64,000 bases of DNA from Oscillospiraceae bacterium (lineage in GTDB: Bacteria > Bacillota > Clostridia > Oscillospirales > CAG-382). Made by a program: the position numbers and the translations under genes. The notes beneath the pieces were generated by a model that did no database searches, was not told where the DNA came from, and was given only the letters and a program-made list of their open reading frames with translations. Of this stretch, positions 16,157 through 24,971 are shown one piece after another. Position 1 is the first letter of the stretch, and every line of letters begins with the position of its first letter. The DNA lies in the NCBI GenBank assembly GCA_015063885.1, contig SVTH01000004.1, positions 1-64,000 on the forward strand, in the 5' to 3' direction.

Positions 16157-17614
16157 ATGAAAGCCAAACGTATCAGAGCCCTCACGTCCTTGCTTTTGGC
16201 GGTGTTTTTGCTGCTTCCTTCCCTGGCTTCCTGCGGCGCGGAGGAGCTGGCAGCCTCCTCGGAAAGTGAAACCACCTCCCCGGAGGAAAGCAGTACAGCC
16301 GTTTCCGGGGAGGAAGAAAGCTTGGAGGAATCCTCCGAAGACACAGGAGAAGAACCTATGGAAAACCTTCGCGACAACCCCGACTACAAGAACATTCTTT
16401 TGGGCAAGCGCTACACCCGCTCTGCTTTGTACCCCGATGACAGCTCTGCCTCCTACCCCGATGAAGGCAATATCACGCTCACCGACGGTCAGCTTCCCTC
16501 ATCGGACGGCAAGTATTCCGACCCTGCCTTTGCAGGCTTCAATACAAACAACGATTATTCCGACCGCGGCTACGCCTCCATCCGTGTGGATCTGAACGGT
16601 CTGTACTGCTTAGACAAGTTCGAGGTGTACGTGGGCTCCAAGGCGTTCTTTAGCGTGGGCATTTCCGCACCCGCCTTTGCCCGGGTATACGCTTCCCACG
16701 ATGGGGAGACCTGGTACGAGGTAGGCATCACCACCCACGAGGATACCGAAGAGGTGAACTGCATCCCTTCCGTTTTGGAGCTAAACGACCCTATCACCGC
16801 ACGCTATCTGGAGTTCCGCCTTGTGGCAGACGTCAGCCGTTGGATGTTCGTTGCGGAGGTGACGGCCTACGGCATTGCCACCGATAAGGAGCTTCCCTAC
16901 GAGGAAACACCCGCTCCCGAGCTGGGCGCCACCTTCCTGCCCGCCAAATCCTCCTATCAGTTCCTGTTCATCGGAAACAGCGCCACCTACGTCAACGATA
17001 TTCCCGCCACCCTGGCTTCTCTTTGTGCAAGGAAGGGGATCACCGTCACCCAGAAGCAGATCGTTCCCGGGGGACGCACCCTGGAGGAGCACGCCGCAGA
17101 TCCCGCCGTGCTCGCCGAGATCGCCAAGGGCTACGACGCCGTGTTCATCCAGGAAAACGGCAACTCCATGACCTCCTCCTCTGCCGCCGAAAAGAGCCTT
17201 ACGGCCATCAAAAAGCTGGGTGACGCCGTCCACGCCTCCGGCGCGGTGTTCTGCTTCTACGTCCGCCCGCCCTACGGCAAGGACCTGGCAGGCTACAGGA
17301 ATTTCGATCAGTGCAAGCTTTTCGACGATCATTTCACCCCCGCCGCAGAGGCACAGGACGCCCATTGCGTCTACGTCAACCGCGCCTTTGCCTACGCCAT
17401 CAAGCATCTGAATTATAACCTGTGGGGGGACGATAACGCCCACACCAATACCTACGGCGCCTACCTGGCGGTCTGCACCTTCTACGCCACCCTGTTCGGC
17501 AAAACCGCCACGGAGCTGGGCATCGCCTACGGCCTCCCCGCCGCAGACGCCAAGGCTCTGCAGGAGGCCGCCGACCAGATCGCCCTGCAGGGCGTGATCC
17601 CCTGGGAAGAATAA
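16157..17614 (+). CDS. Surface lipoprotein with F5/8C-like module and SGNH (DUF4886-type) esterase domain
   Basis: A 485-residue lipoprotein: signal peptide with lipobox L-A-S-C (Cys26), a Ser/Glu-rich linker to about residue 70, an F5/8 type C-like beta-sandwich (about 75-245) that probably binds carbohydrate, and a hydrolase domain (about 265-480). The hydrolase has an F-I-G-N-S block I with the likely nucleophilic Ser, I-Q-E-N-G-N, and a D-D-N-A-H-T-N block supplying Asp and His. SGNH enzymes of this type usually remove acetyl or other esters from glycans. It starts 6 bp after the ArsC-like gene, so it is in the sialidase operon and suggests surface glycan processing. Confidence 0.8.
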   Translation: MKAKRIRALTSLLLAVFLLLPSLASCGAEELAASSESETTSPEESSTAVSGEEESLEESSEDTGEEPMENLRDNPDYKNILLGKRYTRSALYPDDSSASYPDEGNITLTDGQLPSSDGKYSDPAFAGFNTNNDYSDRGYASIRVDLNGLYCLDKFEVYVGSKAFFSVGISAPAFARVYASHDGETWYEVGITTHEDTEEVNCIPSVLELNDPITARYLEFRLVADVSRWMFVAEVTAYGIATDKELPYEETPAPELGATFLPAKSSYQFLFIGNSATYVNDIPATLASLCARKGITVTQKQIVPGGRTLEEHAADPAVLAEIAKGYDAVFIQENGNSMTSSSAAEKSLTAIKKLGDAVHASGAVFCFYVRPPYGKDLAGYRNFDQCKLFDDHFTPAAEAQDAHCVYVNRAFAYAIKHLNYNLWGDDNAHTNTYGAYLAVCTFYATLFGKTATELGIAYGLPAADAKALQEAADQIALQGVIPWEE

Positions 17615-17621
17615 GGATATT

Positions 17622-17738
17622 ATGTTAACCTACACCTATGTATCCAAAGGCAGCTTTTCCCTTATGGAAAAGCCCAAGCCCACGATCCAACACGAACGGG
17701 ACGGCGTCATCAAGGTCGCCGTGGAGTGCAACGTTTAA
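17622..17738 (+). pseudogene. N-terminal remnant of a zinc-type alcohol dehydrogenase
   Basis: A 38-codon ORF with ribosome site starts 7 bp after the lipoprotein gene. It encodes M-L-T-Y-T-Y-V-S-K-G...L-M-E-K-P-K-P, then D-G-V-I-K-V and a stop. This resembles the first ~35 residues of zinc-dependent medium-chain dehydrogenases, just before the expected catalytic Cys. Nothing of the remaining ~300 residues is present, since a terminator follows at 17770. I read it as a deletion remnant; a real 38-residue peptide cannot be excluded. Confidence 0.6.
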
Positions 17739-17769
17739 TACGTCACACAATTTACGTGTCTCTCAACAA

Positions 17770-17815
17770 AACGCAAACCGCCCGGGTTTTCCCCCGAGCG
17801 GCTTGCGTTCTTCTT
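17770..17815. terminator. Bidirectional terminator
   Basis: Interrupted stem AACGCAA-CCGC-CGGG paired with CCCG-GCGG-TTGCGTT (17770-17809), then a T-rich run. It ends the sialidase operon and the convergent lipoprotein gene, whose stop is at 17817. Confidence 0.8.
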
Positions 17816-17816
17816 T

Positions 17817-19658
17817 TTATTTCATTTCCACCGCATGGATCACACTACCATACGAACAGGCCACCAGCAGATAATCCAAGGTCACCTGCTTCACGCTGTG
17901 TGCAGGCACGGTAAGTACATACTTGTAATTGCTGAACACACCGCTGTTTTCCCCCAACCCCGCGGTGTAGGAAGCTTCCAGAATCTCGCCCGTCACGCTG
18001 TCCCGCACAAGGATGGCAAGGGTACCGTGATCCCGCAAATGCAAGGTGATTGTCCTGTCCTGATCTCCCTGATTTACGAAGGTGAAGTGATCTTGATACT
18101 CGATCATCCAGTTTGCCGTGTTGGCAGGCTGACCCGACCCGTCTGCGTGGTAGTTGTCAATGATGATCTCCGCCCCGTTGGAAGCGTGCCAGATAAACTC
18201 CACCATATCCATCCCCACCGCTTGGTGGTTGTTTTGGGGGTTCAAATGGGTCATCCAGGTGGTGCTGTTCACCACGTGATCCTTGTTGTTGTATTCCTTG
18301 TAGGGCGACCCCACGGAGGGCACGTAATCCGCATAGCGGTTGGTGTAGGTCACGGGCAGTCTCCCTGCCTTATCGTCGTCCCCGAAGGTCCACTCCATGT
18401 AGTTGTCGATCACACCGTGATGGTGGGAGATCCCGGAATACTGCTGTGCGTAATTCCCCGCCACATAACCCAAAGCCTTGGGCTCCTTTGCTACCTGCTC
18501 CGCATTGGTGTAGCAGTACATGGTGCCCGTCACCTCGCCGCCGGTGACCGTAAACTTCACGTTGCCGTTGGCACAGCGGATGTTGTTCACGTAGTGGTTG
18601 GCGGAGTTGTCTACGTTGATGTTTCTGTAGGCATCTGCAGAGGTGCCCCCGATTACCCAGAAATACTCACCCGCAGGCAGGCGGTAGGTGGTGGGCTGAT
18701 ACACTCTGGGCTCGTACTTCTTATACGCATAGTCCAGATGCGCATACTTGGAGGTAATGCCCCCGTATGCGTTCAGATAATCCGCGGGCAGCTCAAAGGA
18801 CGTGTTGTAAAAATCATACCACGCCAGCTGCCCGAACCAAGTGCCGATCCATTGATACCCCACGTTGGTGATAGTGATATACACGTCGTGGTCGGTATTA
18901 TTCTTCAGCTGATACCCCAAATACACGTCCCGCCCTGCGTAGTTGGCGTGCTCAAAGGTCACGTACACCTCGCCCGTCAACCCCTCGTTCCGCATAAAGG
19001 CCTGTCCCACGTGCTGGGAGCCGAACTGCTCGGGATTGTTGGAGTAAATATAAGTCCCGCCCTTGCGCTTGATGTAGTTCACCTCTGCGGCGGTGAGCTT
19101 GTCGTTGCCGTAAACGTCAAACTGCGAGGCATCCACAGCACCCGCTACGTCGTAGGTCAGGGTCACCAAATGGTTTTCCGCCTTGGTGGTGATCTTGAAG
19201 TCAGCGTTTGCTTCCTCCGTCTCCACCTCCAGGGTGTAAACGGCGTATTGCTCCAAACTCACGGAAAGCTCCGTACCGGAAGCGATTTCTTCACCGTCCT
19301 GCAGCAGAGTGATCTCCTTCACCCCGTCTCCAACCAGGGAATAGGTGTCCGTATAGGGCGCGTGAACCGTGTAGACCCGCTTCCCGTCCTCACCCGTCAC
19401 GTCGTCAATGGAGGAAAGACGAAACCCCTCCAACTCCAAAACGGGATCCTCGGGATCCTCCGGCGTCGAGACCTCGGGCGTCTCGGAGCTTTCTTCCTCG
19501 GAGCTTTCGGGAGCGCTTTCCTCCAAGCTCGTTTCCGAGCTCACCTCCAAGCTCGCTTCGGAGCTTCCCCCAAAGCTTTCTTCCGCTTCCTCACCGCAAG
19601 CCGCAAGTCCCGCAGACCCCACGACCACTGCCAACAAGAACGCCAGCCATCTTTTCAT
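17817..19658 (-). CDS. Large secreted lipoprotein of unrecognised family
   Basis: A 613-residue product: lipobox L-A-A-C (Cys21), a Ser/Glu/Pro-rich linker (about 22-75), a short beta-rich module (about 76-155), then a ~450-residue region rich in aromatic residues, Asn, Gly and Thr that looks like repeated beta-sandwich or propeller strands. Motifs such as N-N-P-E-Q-F-G-S-Q-H and S-H-H-H-G-V-I-D-N-Y could carry metal or catalytic His, but I do not recognise a family. Minus-strand -10 TATAAT at 19691-19696. Single gene, convergent with the sialidase operon. Confidence 0.75.
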   Translation of the reverse strand: MKRWLAFLLAVVVGSAGLAACGEEAEESFGGSSEASLEVSSETSLEESAPESSEEESSETPEVSTPEDPEDPVLELEGFRLSSIDDVTGEDGKRVYTVHAPYTDTYSLVGDGVKEITLLQDGEEIASGTELSVSLEQYAVYTLEVETEEANADFKITTKAENHLVTLTYDVAGAVDASQFDVYGNDKLTAAEVNYIKRKGGTYIYSNNPEQFGSQHVGQAFMRNEGLTGEVYVTFEHANYAGRDVYLGYQLKNNTDHDVYITITNVGYQWIGTWFGQLAWYDFYNTSFELPADYLNAYGGITSKYAHLDYAYKKYEPRVYQPTTYRLPAGEYFWVIGGTSADAYRNINVDNSANHYVNNIRCANGNVKFTVTGGEVTGTMYCYTNAEQVAKEPKALGYVAGNYAQQYSGISHHHGVIDNYMEWTFGDDDKAGRLPVTYTNRYADYVPSVGSPYKEYNNKDHVVNSTTWMTHLNPQNNHQAVGMDMVEFIWHASNGAEIIIDNYHADGSGQPANTANWMIEYQDHFTFVNQGDQDRTITLHLRDHGTLAILVRDSVTGEILEASYTAGLGENSGVFSNYKYVLTVPAHSVKQVTLDYLLVACSYGSVIHAVEMK

Positions 19659-19834
19659 GCCCTTTTCCTCGCTTTTTCCTTTGATTCTTCATTATAACAC
19701 GGGATTGTTATGGAATTGTAAAGAAATGCGCCTTTTCGAAATTTTTTCTTGCGCCTCCCATTGCCTCTTTCAGCTGTAAAATGCATACGGAAGATTCACC
19801 TCATCGCCTGCCCCTTCACCCGCAAACAAAAACA

Positions 19835-19867
19835 ACACCGAAAGCCCATAGACAAGGCTTTCGGTGT
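19835..19867. terminator. Orphan terminator hairpin
   Basis: ACACCGAAAGCC/GGCTTTCGGTGT perfect 12-bp stem with a 9-nt loop. The T-rich tail is clearest on the minus strand. No intact gene ends here, so it may mark a lost gene in 19.87-20.17 kb. 19659-19834 holds only the lipoprotein promoter. Confidence 0.7.
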
Positions 19868-20035
19868 CTCTTTATAAAGCACCAATGCTTTTTTTGTCTG
19901 CACTCAGCGGCGAATGGCTCGAAAACCGATTGAATGCACATTTCGCGTTTGAAATAGATAACGCTTTCTCTGTTCCTCAATCAATGGGCTTCATCGTGGG
20001 GATTAAAAAACTACGCTTTTTGCGGAAAAATATCT

Positions 20036-20168
20036 TCTCGCTAAAGGCCGCTAAAGGTTGTGATATAGCACGAAAAACAGCCCGAAAAGGGTGCGAGGAA
20101 TAAATGCTCGCTACAGGCCGCTTCAGGTCGCATTTTTCCCTTCAATAATGGTCAAATCAGTGGTCAAA
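20036..20168. repeat. Direct repeats in a gene-free stretch, possible integration scar
   Basis: An imperfect 22-nt repeat (CTCGCTAAAGGCCGCTAAAGG at 20036 and a variant at 20107, 70 bp apart) is followed by the tandem TGGTCAAATCAG/TGGTCAAATC at about 20147-20168. A short minus-strand open stretch there reads D-L-T-T-D-L-T, reminiscent of integrase C-terminal ends. I could not identify an integrase body. Nothing else is recognisable between 19868 and 20168. Confidence 0.4.
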
Positions 20169-21464
20169 TCAAATGCAGAACGCCGCATAGAGCGGAACGG
20201 TCTTCTTTCCATCTTCGAAACTGAAATTTTTGGTGGAAAGCTTGATGGCATAGGCGGGCTTGTAGGTTTCCATATAGACCTTGAGACTCTTGGCACGGGT
20301 GTTGTCCGCAGACTTGACTTCTACGGGAATGAGCTGTCCGTCCCGTTGGATGACAAAATCCACCTCGGCACCGCGCTCCGACTCCCAATAGTAGGTGGTG
20401 TATCCGCCAATGGTCAATTGCACGTTGACGTAGTTTTCCGCCATGCCGCCCTTAAAGTCCTCCAGCTCCTCCACCATATACAACACGTCGTTGGCGGCTA
20501 AGTCCTTTTTAGCGCACAGTAACCCCAAGTCGGAAACGTAAATCTTGAAGGCATCGATGTCACGATAATTCTCCAAGGGTTTTTTGATTTGCTCTGCACG
20601 GTACACCTGTGAAACGATGCCGGACAGGCACAGCCATTCGAGGGCGTTTTCAAACTCGGAGGCACGGCCGCCCTTCTTAATCAGCTTGTACTGGAACCGG
20701 GTGTTCTTCTTGGACAGCTGAACGGTGATGTTGTCGTAAGCCAAACGGGTCTTTTTGATTTCGTTTTGTGTGTTGTACTTGCTCATATCATTGAGATAGC
20801 TGGCAAGTATGGTGTCCTGCGTGTGCCGCACCAGAATGTAGTCCTTTGTCTGCACATACTGCGTTACGCACTCGGGCATGCCGCCCACCACCAGATACTG
20901 TCTGTACAACTGTAAAGCCGCTTCGTGCAAGGCGGAGGGCATGGGGGAGTCGTTCTCGAAGCACTCCTTGATTTTTGCTACCAAAGCATCTTCGCCCATC
21001 GCCAGCATAAACTCTTCCATATCCATGGGATACAAGGTCTTGATATCTACCTTGCCCACGGGGAAAGAGAACTGCGCGCGGTTCACCGCAACGCCGAGCA
21101 AGCTGCCCGCTACGATGATGTGGTACTCGGGAGCCTCCTCGCAAAAATATTTCAGCGAGGTCAACGCACGTTCGCAAAGCTGTACCTCGTCAAACACAAT
21201 CAGCGTTTTTTCCTTGACGATGGTTTGCCCTGCGATGTGAGACAAAATGGGAAGCAGATACTTGGGGCTGATGTCCTCATCAAAGGTCTTGTTCAATTTG
21301 GGGTTGGTCTCAAAATTGAAATAGGCAACGTTTTCGTAGTGGGTGCGCCCAAACTCCAAAACGGACCAAGTCTTGCCCACCTGCCGCGCCCCCTGCAAAA
21401 TCAAAGGCTTGCGGTAGGGGCTTTTCTGCCAGGACTCCAGATATTCCATGATTTTTCTGTACAT
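20169..21464 (-). CDS. AAA+ ATPase with DUF4143 nuclease-like C-terminal domain
   Basis: A 431-residue product of the large AAA_14/DUF4143 family. Walker A is G-A-R-Q-V-G-K-T (residues 25-32), Walker B is L-I-V-F-D-E-V-Q (about 90-97), and a sensor-type A-G-S-L-L-G follows. The C-terminal domain has the E-V-D-F...P-V-E-V-K-S pattern of a PD-(D/E)xK-like fold. The family is abundant in gut bacteria and its role is unsettled. AGGAGG supports the start at 21464 over an upstream in-frame start. Isolated gene, length typical (~400-450). Confidence 0.85.
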   Translation of the reverse strand: MYRKIMEYLESWQKSPYRKPLILQGARQVGKTWSVLEFGRTHYENVAYFNFETNPKLNKTFDEDISPKYLLPILSHIAGQTIVKEKTLIVFDEVQLCERALTSLKYFCEEAPEYHIIVAGSLLGVAVNRAQFSFPVGKVDIKTLYPMDMEEFMLAMGEDALVAKIKECFENDSPMPSALHEAALQLYRQYLVVGGMPECVTQYVQTKDYILVRHTQDTILASYLNDMSKYNTQNEIKKTRLAYDNITVQLSKKNTRFQYKLIKKGGRASEFENALEWLCLSGIVSQVYRAEQIKKPLENYRDIDAFKIYVSDLGLLCAKKDLAANDVLYMVEELEDFKGGMAENYVNVQLTIGGYTTYYWESERGAEVDFVIQRDGQLIPVEVKSADNTRAKSLKVYMETYKPAYAIKLSTKNFSFEDGKKTVPLYAAFCI

Positions 21465-21604
21465 ACAAAGCCCTCCTTTCGGTTCTTTCAAATAGAGTAT
21501 ATCACAAGTTCGTGTAAAAATCAATACATTTTGCAAAGATTTTTGCATTAAAACGCACGAAATATTCCCGAAAAACGACGCTGTTTGGTGAAAACAAAGA
21601 GAAA

Positions 21605-21630
21605 GGAACTTCTTTTTTCAAAGAAGTTCC
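21605..21630. terminator. Terminator of the cdaR-ftsEX-...-lysS operon
   Basis: Perfect 11-bp stem GGAACTTCTTT/AAAGAAGTTCC with a TTTC loop, 18 nt after the lysS stop, with a T-rich tail on the minus strand. Confidence 0.8.
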
Positions 21631-21647
21631 CAAAAATTCGTTCTTAT

Positions 21648-23141
21648 TTAGTCCAACGGCTTCATTGTGGGGAACAGCAGTACGTCGCGGATGGAGGCGC
21701 TGTCGGTCAAGAGCATGACCAGTCTGTCGATGCCGAAGCCAAGGCCGCCGGTGGGGGCGAGGCCGTACTCCAAAGCGGTGACGTAGTCGTAGTCCACTTG
21801 GGCGGTGGTGTTGGGATCCTCCGCACGCTTAGCGGCAACCTGCTTCTCGAAACGCTCCTTCTGGTCGATGGGATCGTTCAGCTCGGAGAAGGCGTTACCA
21901 AACTCGGTAGCGTTGATGAAGTACTCAAAACGCTCTGTAAAGGCAGGCATATCGGGCTTGCGCTTTGCCAGGGGGCTGTTCTCCACGGGATAGTCGTAGA
22001 TGATGGTGGGCTGGATCAGATTCTCTTCCACGTAAGCGTCGAAGAACTCGATGAGCACCAAGCCCTTGGTGGCGTTATCGGGCACCTCCACGTGGTGTGC
22101 CTTTGCACAAGCGCGGGCATCCTCGTCGGTGGCCCAATCGTTGTAGCTGACGCCGGCGTACTTCTCCACGGCCTCCACCATGGTGAGCTTTTCCCAGTGC
22201 CCCATGTCGATCTCTTTGCCCTGGTAATTGATCACGGTGCTGCCGCAGACCTTCTCTGCCAGCATGGTGTTCATTTCAATGACCAGATCCATCATGCCCT
22301 TGTAGTCGGTATATGCCTGGTACAGCTCGATAGAGGTAAACTCGGGGTTGTGCTTGGTGTCCATACCCTCGTTACGGAAGATACGGCCAACCTCGTAGAC
22401 CTTGTCAAAGCCGCCTACGATCAGTCTCTTCAGATAAAGCTCCGTCTCAATACGCAGGAACATATCCATGTCCAGGGTATTGTGGTGGGTCTTGAAGGGT
22501 CTTGCAGAGGCGCCGATCTCAAAGGGAGTCAGCACGGGGGTATCCACTTCCAGGAAGCCCTTGCCGTCCAGGTATGCACGGATCTCGCGGAGGATCAGAC
22601 TGCGCTTCACGAAGGTATCCTTCACCTCGGGATTCACGATCAGGTCCACGTAACGCTGACGGTAACGCATATCCTGGTCCTTCAACCCGTGGAACTTCTC
22701 GGGCAGGGGAGTCAGAGACTTCGCCAGCAGGGTGATGCCCTGGGCGTGGATGCTGGTCTCACCGGTACGGGTCTTGAACACGAAGCCGGTCAAGCCGATC
22801 ACGTCGCCGATATCGAACTTCTTGAATTCCTTGTAGCATTCCTCGCCCACGTCGTTGATGCGCACGTAGGACTGGATGGTGCCGGTGGAATCCATAATGT
22901 GCACGAAGGAGGCCTTGCCCATATCACGGCGACTCATGATTCTGCCCGCCACGGAAACGGTCCGGTTCTCCATGGCCTCGTAGTTTGCCTTAATGTCAGC
23001 CGCAAAAGCGGTCACGTCGAACTTGGTGATCTCAAAAGGATCCTTGCCTGCTTCCTTCAGCTCGGCAAGCTTCTGTCTGCGGATCCGAAGCTGATCGGAA
23101 AGAGTTTCCTCCGCAGTGGGGAGGATGGTTTCTTCTGCCAT
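21648..23141 (-). CDS. lysS: Lysyl-tRNA synthetase, class II
   Basis: Charges tRNA-Lys. The 497-residue length is normal for bacterial LysS. Residues about 60-165 form the OB-fold anticodon-binding domain. The catalytic domain has motif 1 (around F-L-E-V-D-T-P), motif 2 (R-I-F-R-N-E-G-M, H-N-P-E-F-T) and motif 3 (G-L-G-F-G-I-D-R-L-V-M). It lies 15 bp behind greA as the last gene of a long leftward operon, a greA-lysS order common in Firmicutes. Confidence 0.97.
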   Translation of the reverse strand: MAEETILPTAEETLSDQLRIRRQKLAELKEAGKDPFEITKFDVTAFAADIKANYEAMENRTVSVAGRIMSRRDMGKASFVHIMDSTGTIQSYVRINDVGEECYKEFKKFDIGDVIGLTGFVFKTRTGETSIHAQGITLLAKSLTPLPEKFHGLKDQDMRYRQRYVDLIVNPEVKDTFVKRSLILREIRAYLDGKGFLEVDTPVLTPFEIGASARPFKTHHNTLDMDMFLRIETELYLKRLIVGGFDKVYEVGRIFRNEGMDTKHNPEFTSIELYQAYTDYKGMMDLVIEMNTMLAEKVCGSTVINYQGKEIDMGHWEKLTMVEAVEKYAGVSYNDWATDEDARACAKAHHVEVPDNATKGLVLIEFFDAYVEENLIQPTIIYDYPVENSPLAKRKPDMPAFTERFEYFINATEFGNAFSELNDPIDQKERFEKQVAAKRAEDPNTTAQVDYDYVTALEYGLAPTGGLGFGIDRLVMLLTDSASIRDVLLFPTMKPLD

Positions 23142-23156
23142 GGTATATGCCTTTCT

Positions 23157-23630
23157 TTACTTGGAAATGTTGGTGATGGTGAACTTGCGAATGCCGCCGG
23201 GAGTCTCCACACTGATGGAGTCGCCCTTCTTGGCGCCCAGCAGGGTCTTGCCCAAAGGACAGTCGTCGCTGATCTTGCCCTTCAGAGGATCTGCCTCGGT
23301 AGCGGCAACGATCTTGTAGGTATACTCCTGGTCGTTGTCGATGCAATGGATCTCAACGGTGTTACCAACGCCAACCTTATCGGTGCTCAGCTCGGAGTCG
23401 TCCATAACGACGGCGTTTTCCAGGGTGTCCTCCAGTGCGGCGATCTTGCTTTCGATCTCCGCCTGTTCATTTTTTGCTTCATCGTATTCGCTGTTCTCGG
23501 AAAGGTCGCCGTATTCACGGGCCTTCTGGATGGCCTGAGCGACTTCCTTACGCTTAACGGTCTTCAGATACTCCAGCTCGTTCTGGAGCTTCAAAAAGCC
23601 TTCTTTGGAGACGATGATCTGTTTTGCCAT
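23157..23630 (-). CDS. greA: Transcription elongation factor GreA
   Basis: A 157-residue GreA. The N-terminal coiled coil (residues 1-75) carries the acidic tip D-L-S-E-N-S-E-Y-D-E-A-K that reaches the RNA polymerase active site to stimulate cleavage of backtracked RNA. The C-terminal FKBP-like domain has D-P-L-x-G-x-I-S-x-x-x-P-L-G and the A-x-x-G-D family ending. 45 bp behind the ctp gene and 15 bp before lysS. Confidence 0.97.
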   Translation of the reverse strand: MAKQIIVSKEGFLKLQNELEYLKTVKRKEVAQAIQKAREYGDLSENSEYDEAKNEQAEIESKIAALEDTLENAVVMDDSELSTDKVGVGNTVEIHCIDNDQEYTYKIVAATEADPLKGKISDDCPLGKTLLGAKKGDSISVETPGGIRKFTITNISK

Positions 23631-23675
23631 GATTGTGTTACTCCCTTGTAAATATTAAAGAATCAATGATGTCGT

Positions 23676-24968
23676 TTATTTGCCGAGAAGAACCTCCAGC
23701 GCCTTTTGGAGCTGTCTGTCCTCTTCATGGGTCATTTTGTAGAAATTGTTCAGCTCTTCCTCCGTCAAGACCACCTCACAGCCCTCGTCGGGCTTGATGC
23801 CGATGCCCTCGTAGCTTACGTTGGAGGCGGGGTTGTAATAACGGTAGGTGATCTTCACCGCAGAGCCGTCGTTCAGCGGGGAAATGAACTGCATGGTGCC
23901 CTTGCCGAAGGTGGTCTCGCCCACGATGGTAGCCAGGCCGTAATCCCGCAGATCGGCGGTGAACAGCTCTGCCGCAGAGGCGGTATTGCCGTTGCAAAGA
24001 ACGGTCATGGGGGCGTCCAGGAAATGCTCGCCGTCGCTCTTCTTGCTTTCGGACTTGCCGTCCGCAGAGACGATGTGAACGATGTCTCCCTCGGGCAGCA
24101 GCAGGTCGAGACACTTGCAGATCACGTCCAGACTGCCGCCGGGATTGTTCCGCAGGTCGAACACGTAGGAGGTACAGCCGTCCTCCTTCGCCTTGCCCAG
24201 GGCGGAAGCGAACTGGTCGTAGGTGACGACCTCGGAGAAGGAGATGATCTCGATGTAGGCGACGTTTCCTTCCAGCTTCTCGTAGAAAACGTTCTCCGTC
24301 TTCATTTTACCGCGGACAACGTCCACCTGCAGGCTTTCGCCGTCGCGCAGGATGGTGAGCTTCACGGAAGTGCCTTCTTCGCCCCGTACCAGATCCAGCC
24401 CTTGGGAATAGGTCTCCTCCGTCAGCACCAGATCCTCCACTGCCGTGACCACGTCGCCCGGCTGTAAGCCGGCCTTGGCGGCAGGGGAGTCGGTGGTAAC
24501 TCTGTGGACGAAGGCGCCGCCTGTGGCTTGATCGTAGGCCACGGAGATGCCGATGCCCACGTAATTTCCGGTACGGTCCGACGCATACTGTGCGTATTCC
24601 TCGGCGGTCATGTAGGTGCTGTAGGGGTCACCGATGGAATCGAACATGGCACCGTATACGTTCTCCCAAAGAAGGGCGTCGTCGTAGTCACGGATGTAAT
24701 TCTCTTCGATGAACTTCAGCAGGGCTTCCATCTTTGCGTACTTGGCGTAGGTTCCGTCCATTTCCCGCAGCTTGGCGGCAGTTTGGGCGGACATGGTCAC
24801 GTAAGCGCACAAAAAGGTGCCTACCGATAACAGCAAGGCGAAGAAGACCGCCCCTGCAAGGGAGACCTTCCTCGGCTCTTTACGCTTTCCGAACAGGGGA
24901 GCGGCGCGTACGTCCTCCTCGGGCTGTTCGGGAATCAGATTTTCGTTTTGAATGGGTTGATTTGTCAT
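23676..24968 (-). CDS. C-terminal processing peptidase, S41 family
   Basis: A 430-residue CtpA/CtpB-type protease. One N-terminal transmembrane segment (about residues 36-56) puts the protease outside the membrane. A PDZ domain follows (about 130-215), then the S41 domain with R-N-N-P-G-G and the catalytic dyad Ser331 (N-T-A-S-A-A-E) and Lys356 (F-G-K-G). In Firmicutes such enzymes regulate cell-wall hydrolases or sporulation signalling. It lies 3 bp after the M23 gene and downstream of ftsEX, which suggests a link with division-site hydrolase control (inference). Confidence 0.92.
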   Translation of the reverse strand: MTNQPIQNENLIPEQPEEDVRAAPLFGKRKEPRKVSLAGAVFFALLLSVGTFLCAYVTMSAQTAAKLREMDGTYAKYAKMEALLKFIEENYIRDYDDALLWENVYGAMFDSIGDPYSTYMTAEEYAQYASDRTGNYVGIGISVAYDQATGGAFVHRVTTDSPAAKAGLQPGDVVTAVEDLVLTEETYSQGLDLVRGEEGTSVKLTILRDGESLQVDVVRGKMKTENVFYEKLEGNVAYIEIISFSEVVTYDQFASALGKAKEDGCTSYVFDLRNNPGGSLDVICKCLDLLLPEGDIVHIVSADGKSESKKSDGEHFLDAPMTVLCNGNTASAAELFTADLRDYGLATIVGETTFGKGTMQFISPLNDGSAVKITYRYYNPASNVSYEGIGIKPDEGCEVVLTEEELNNFYKMTHEEDRQLQKALEVLLGK

Positions 24969-24971
24969 AGG

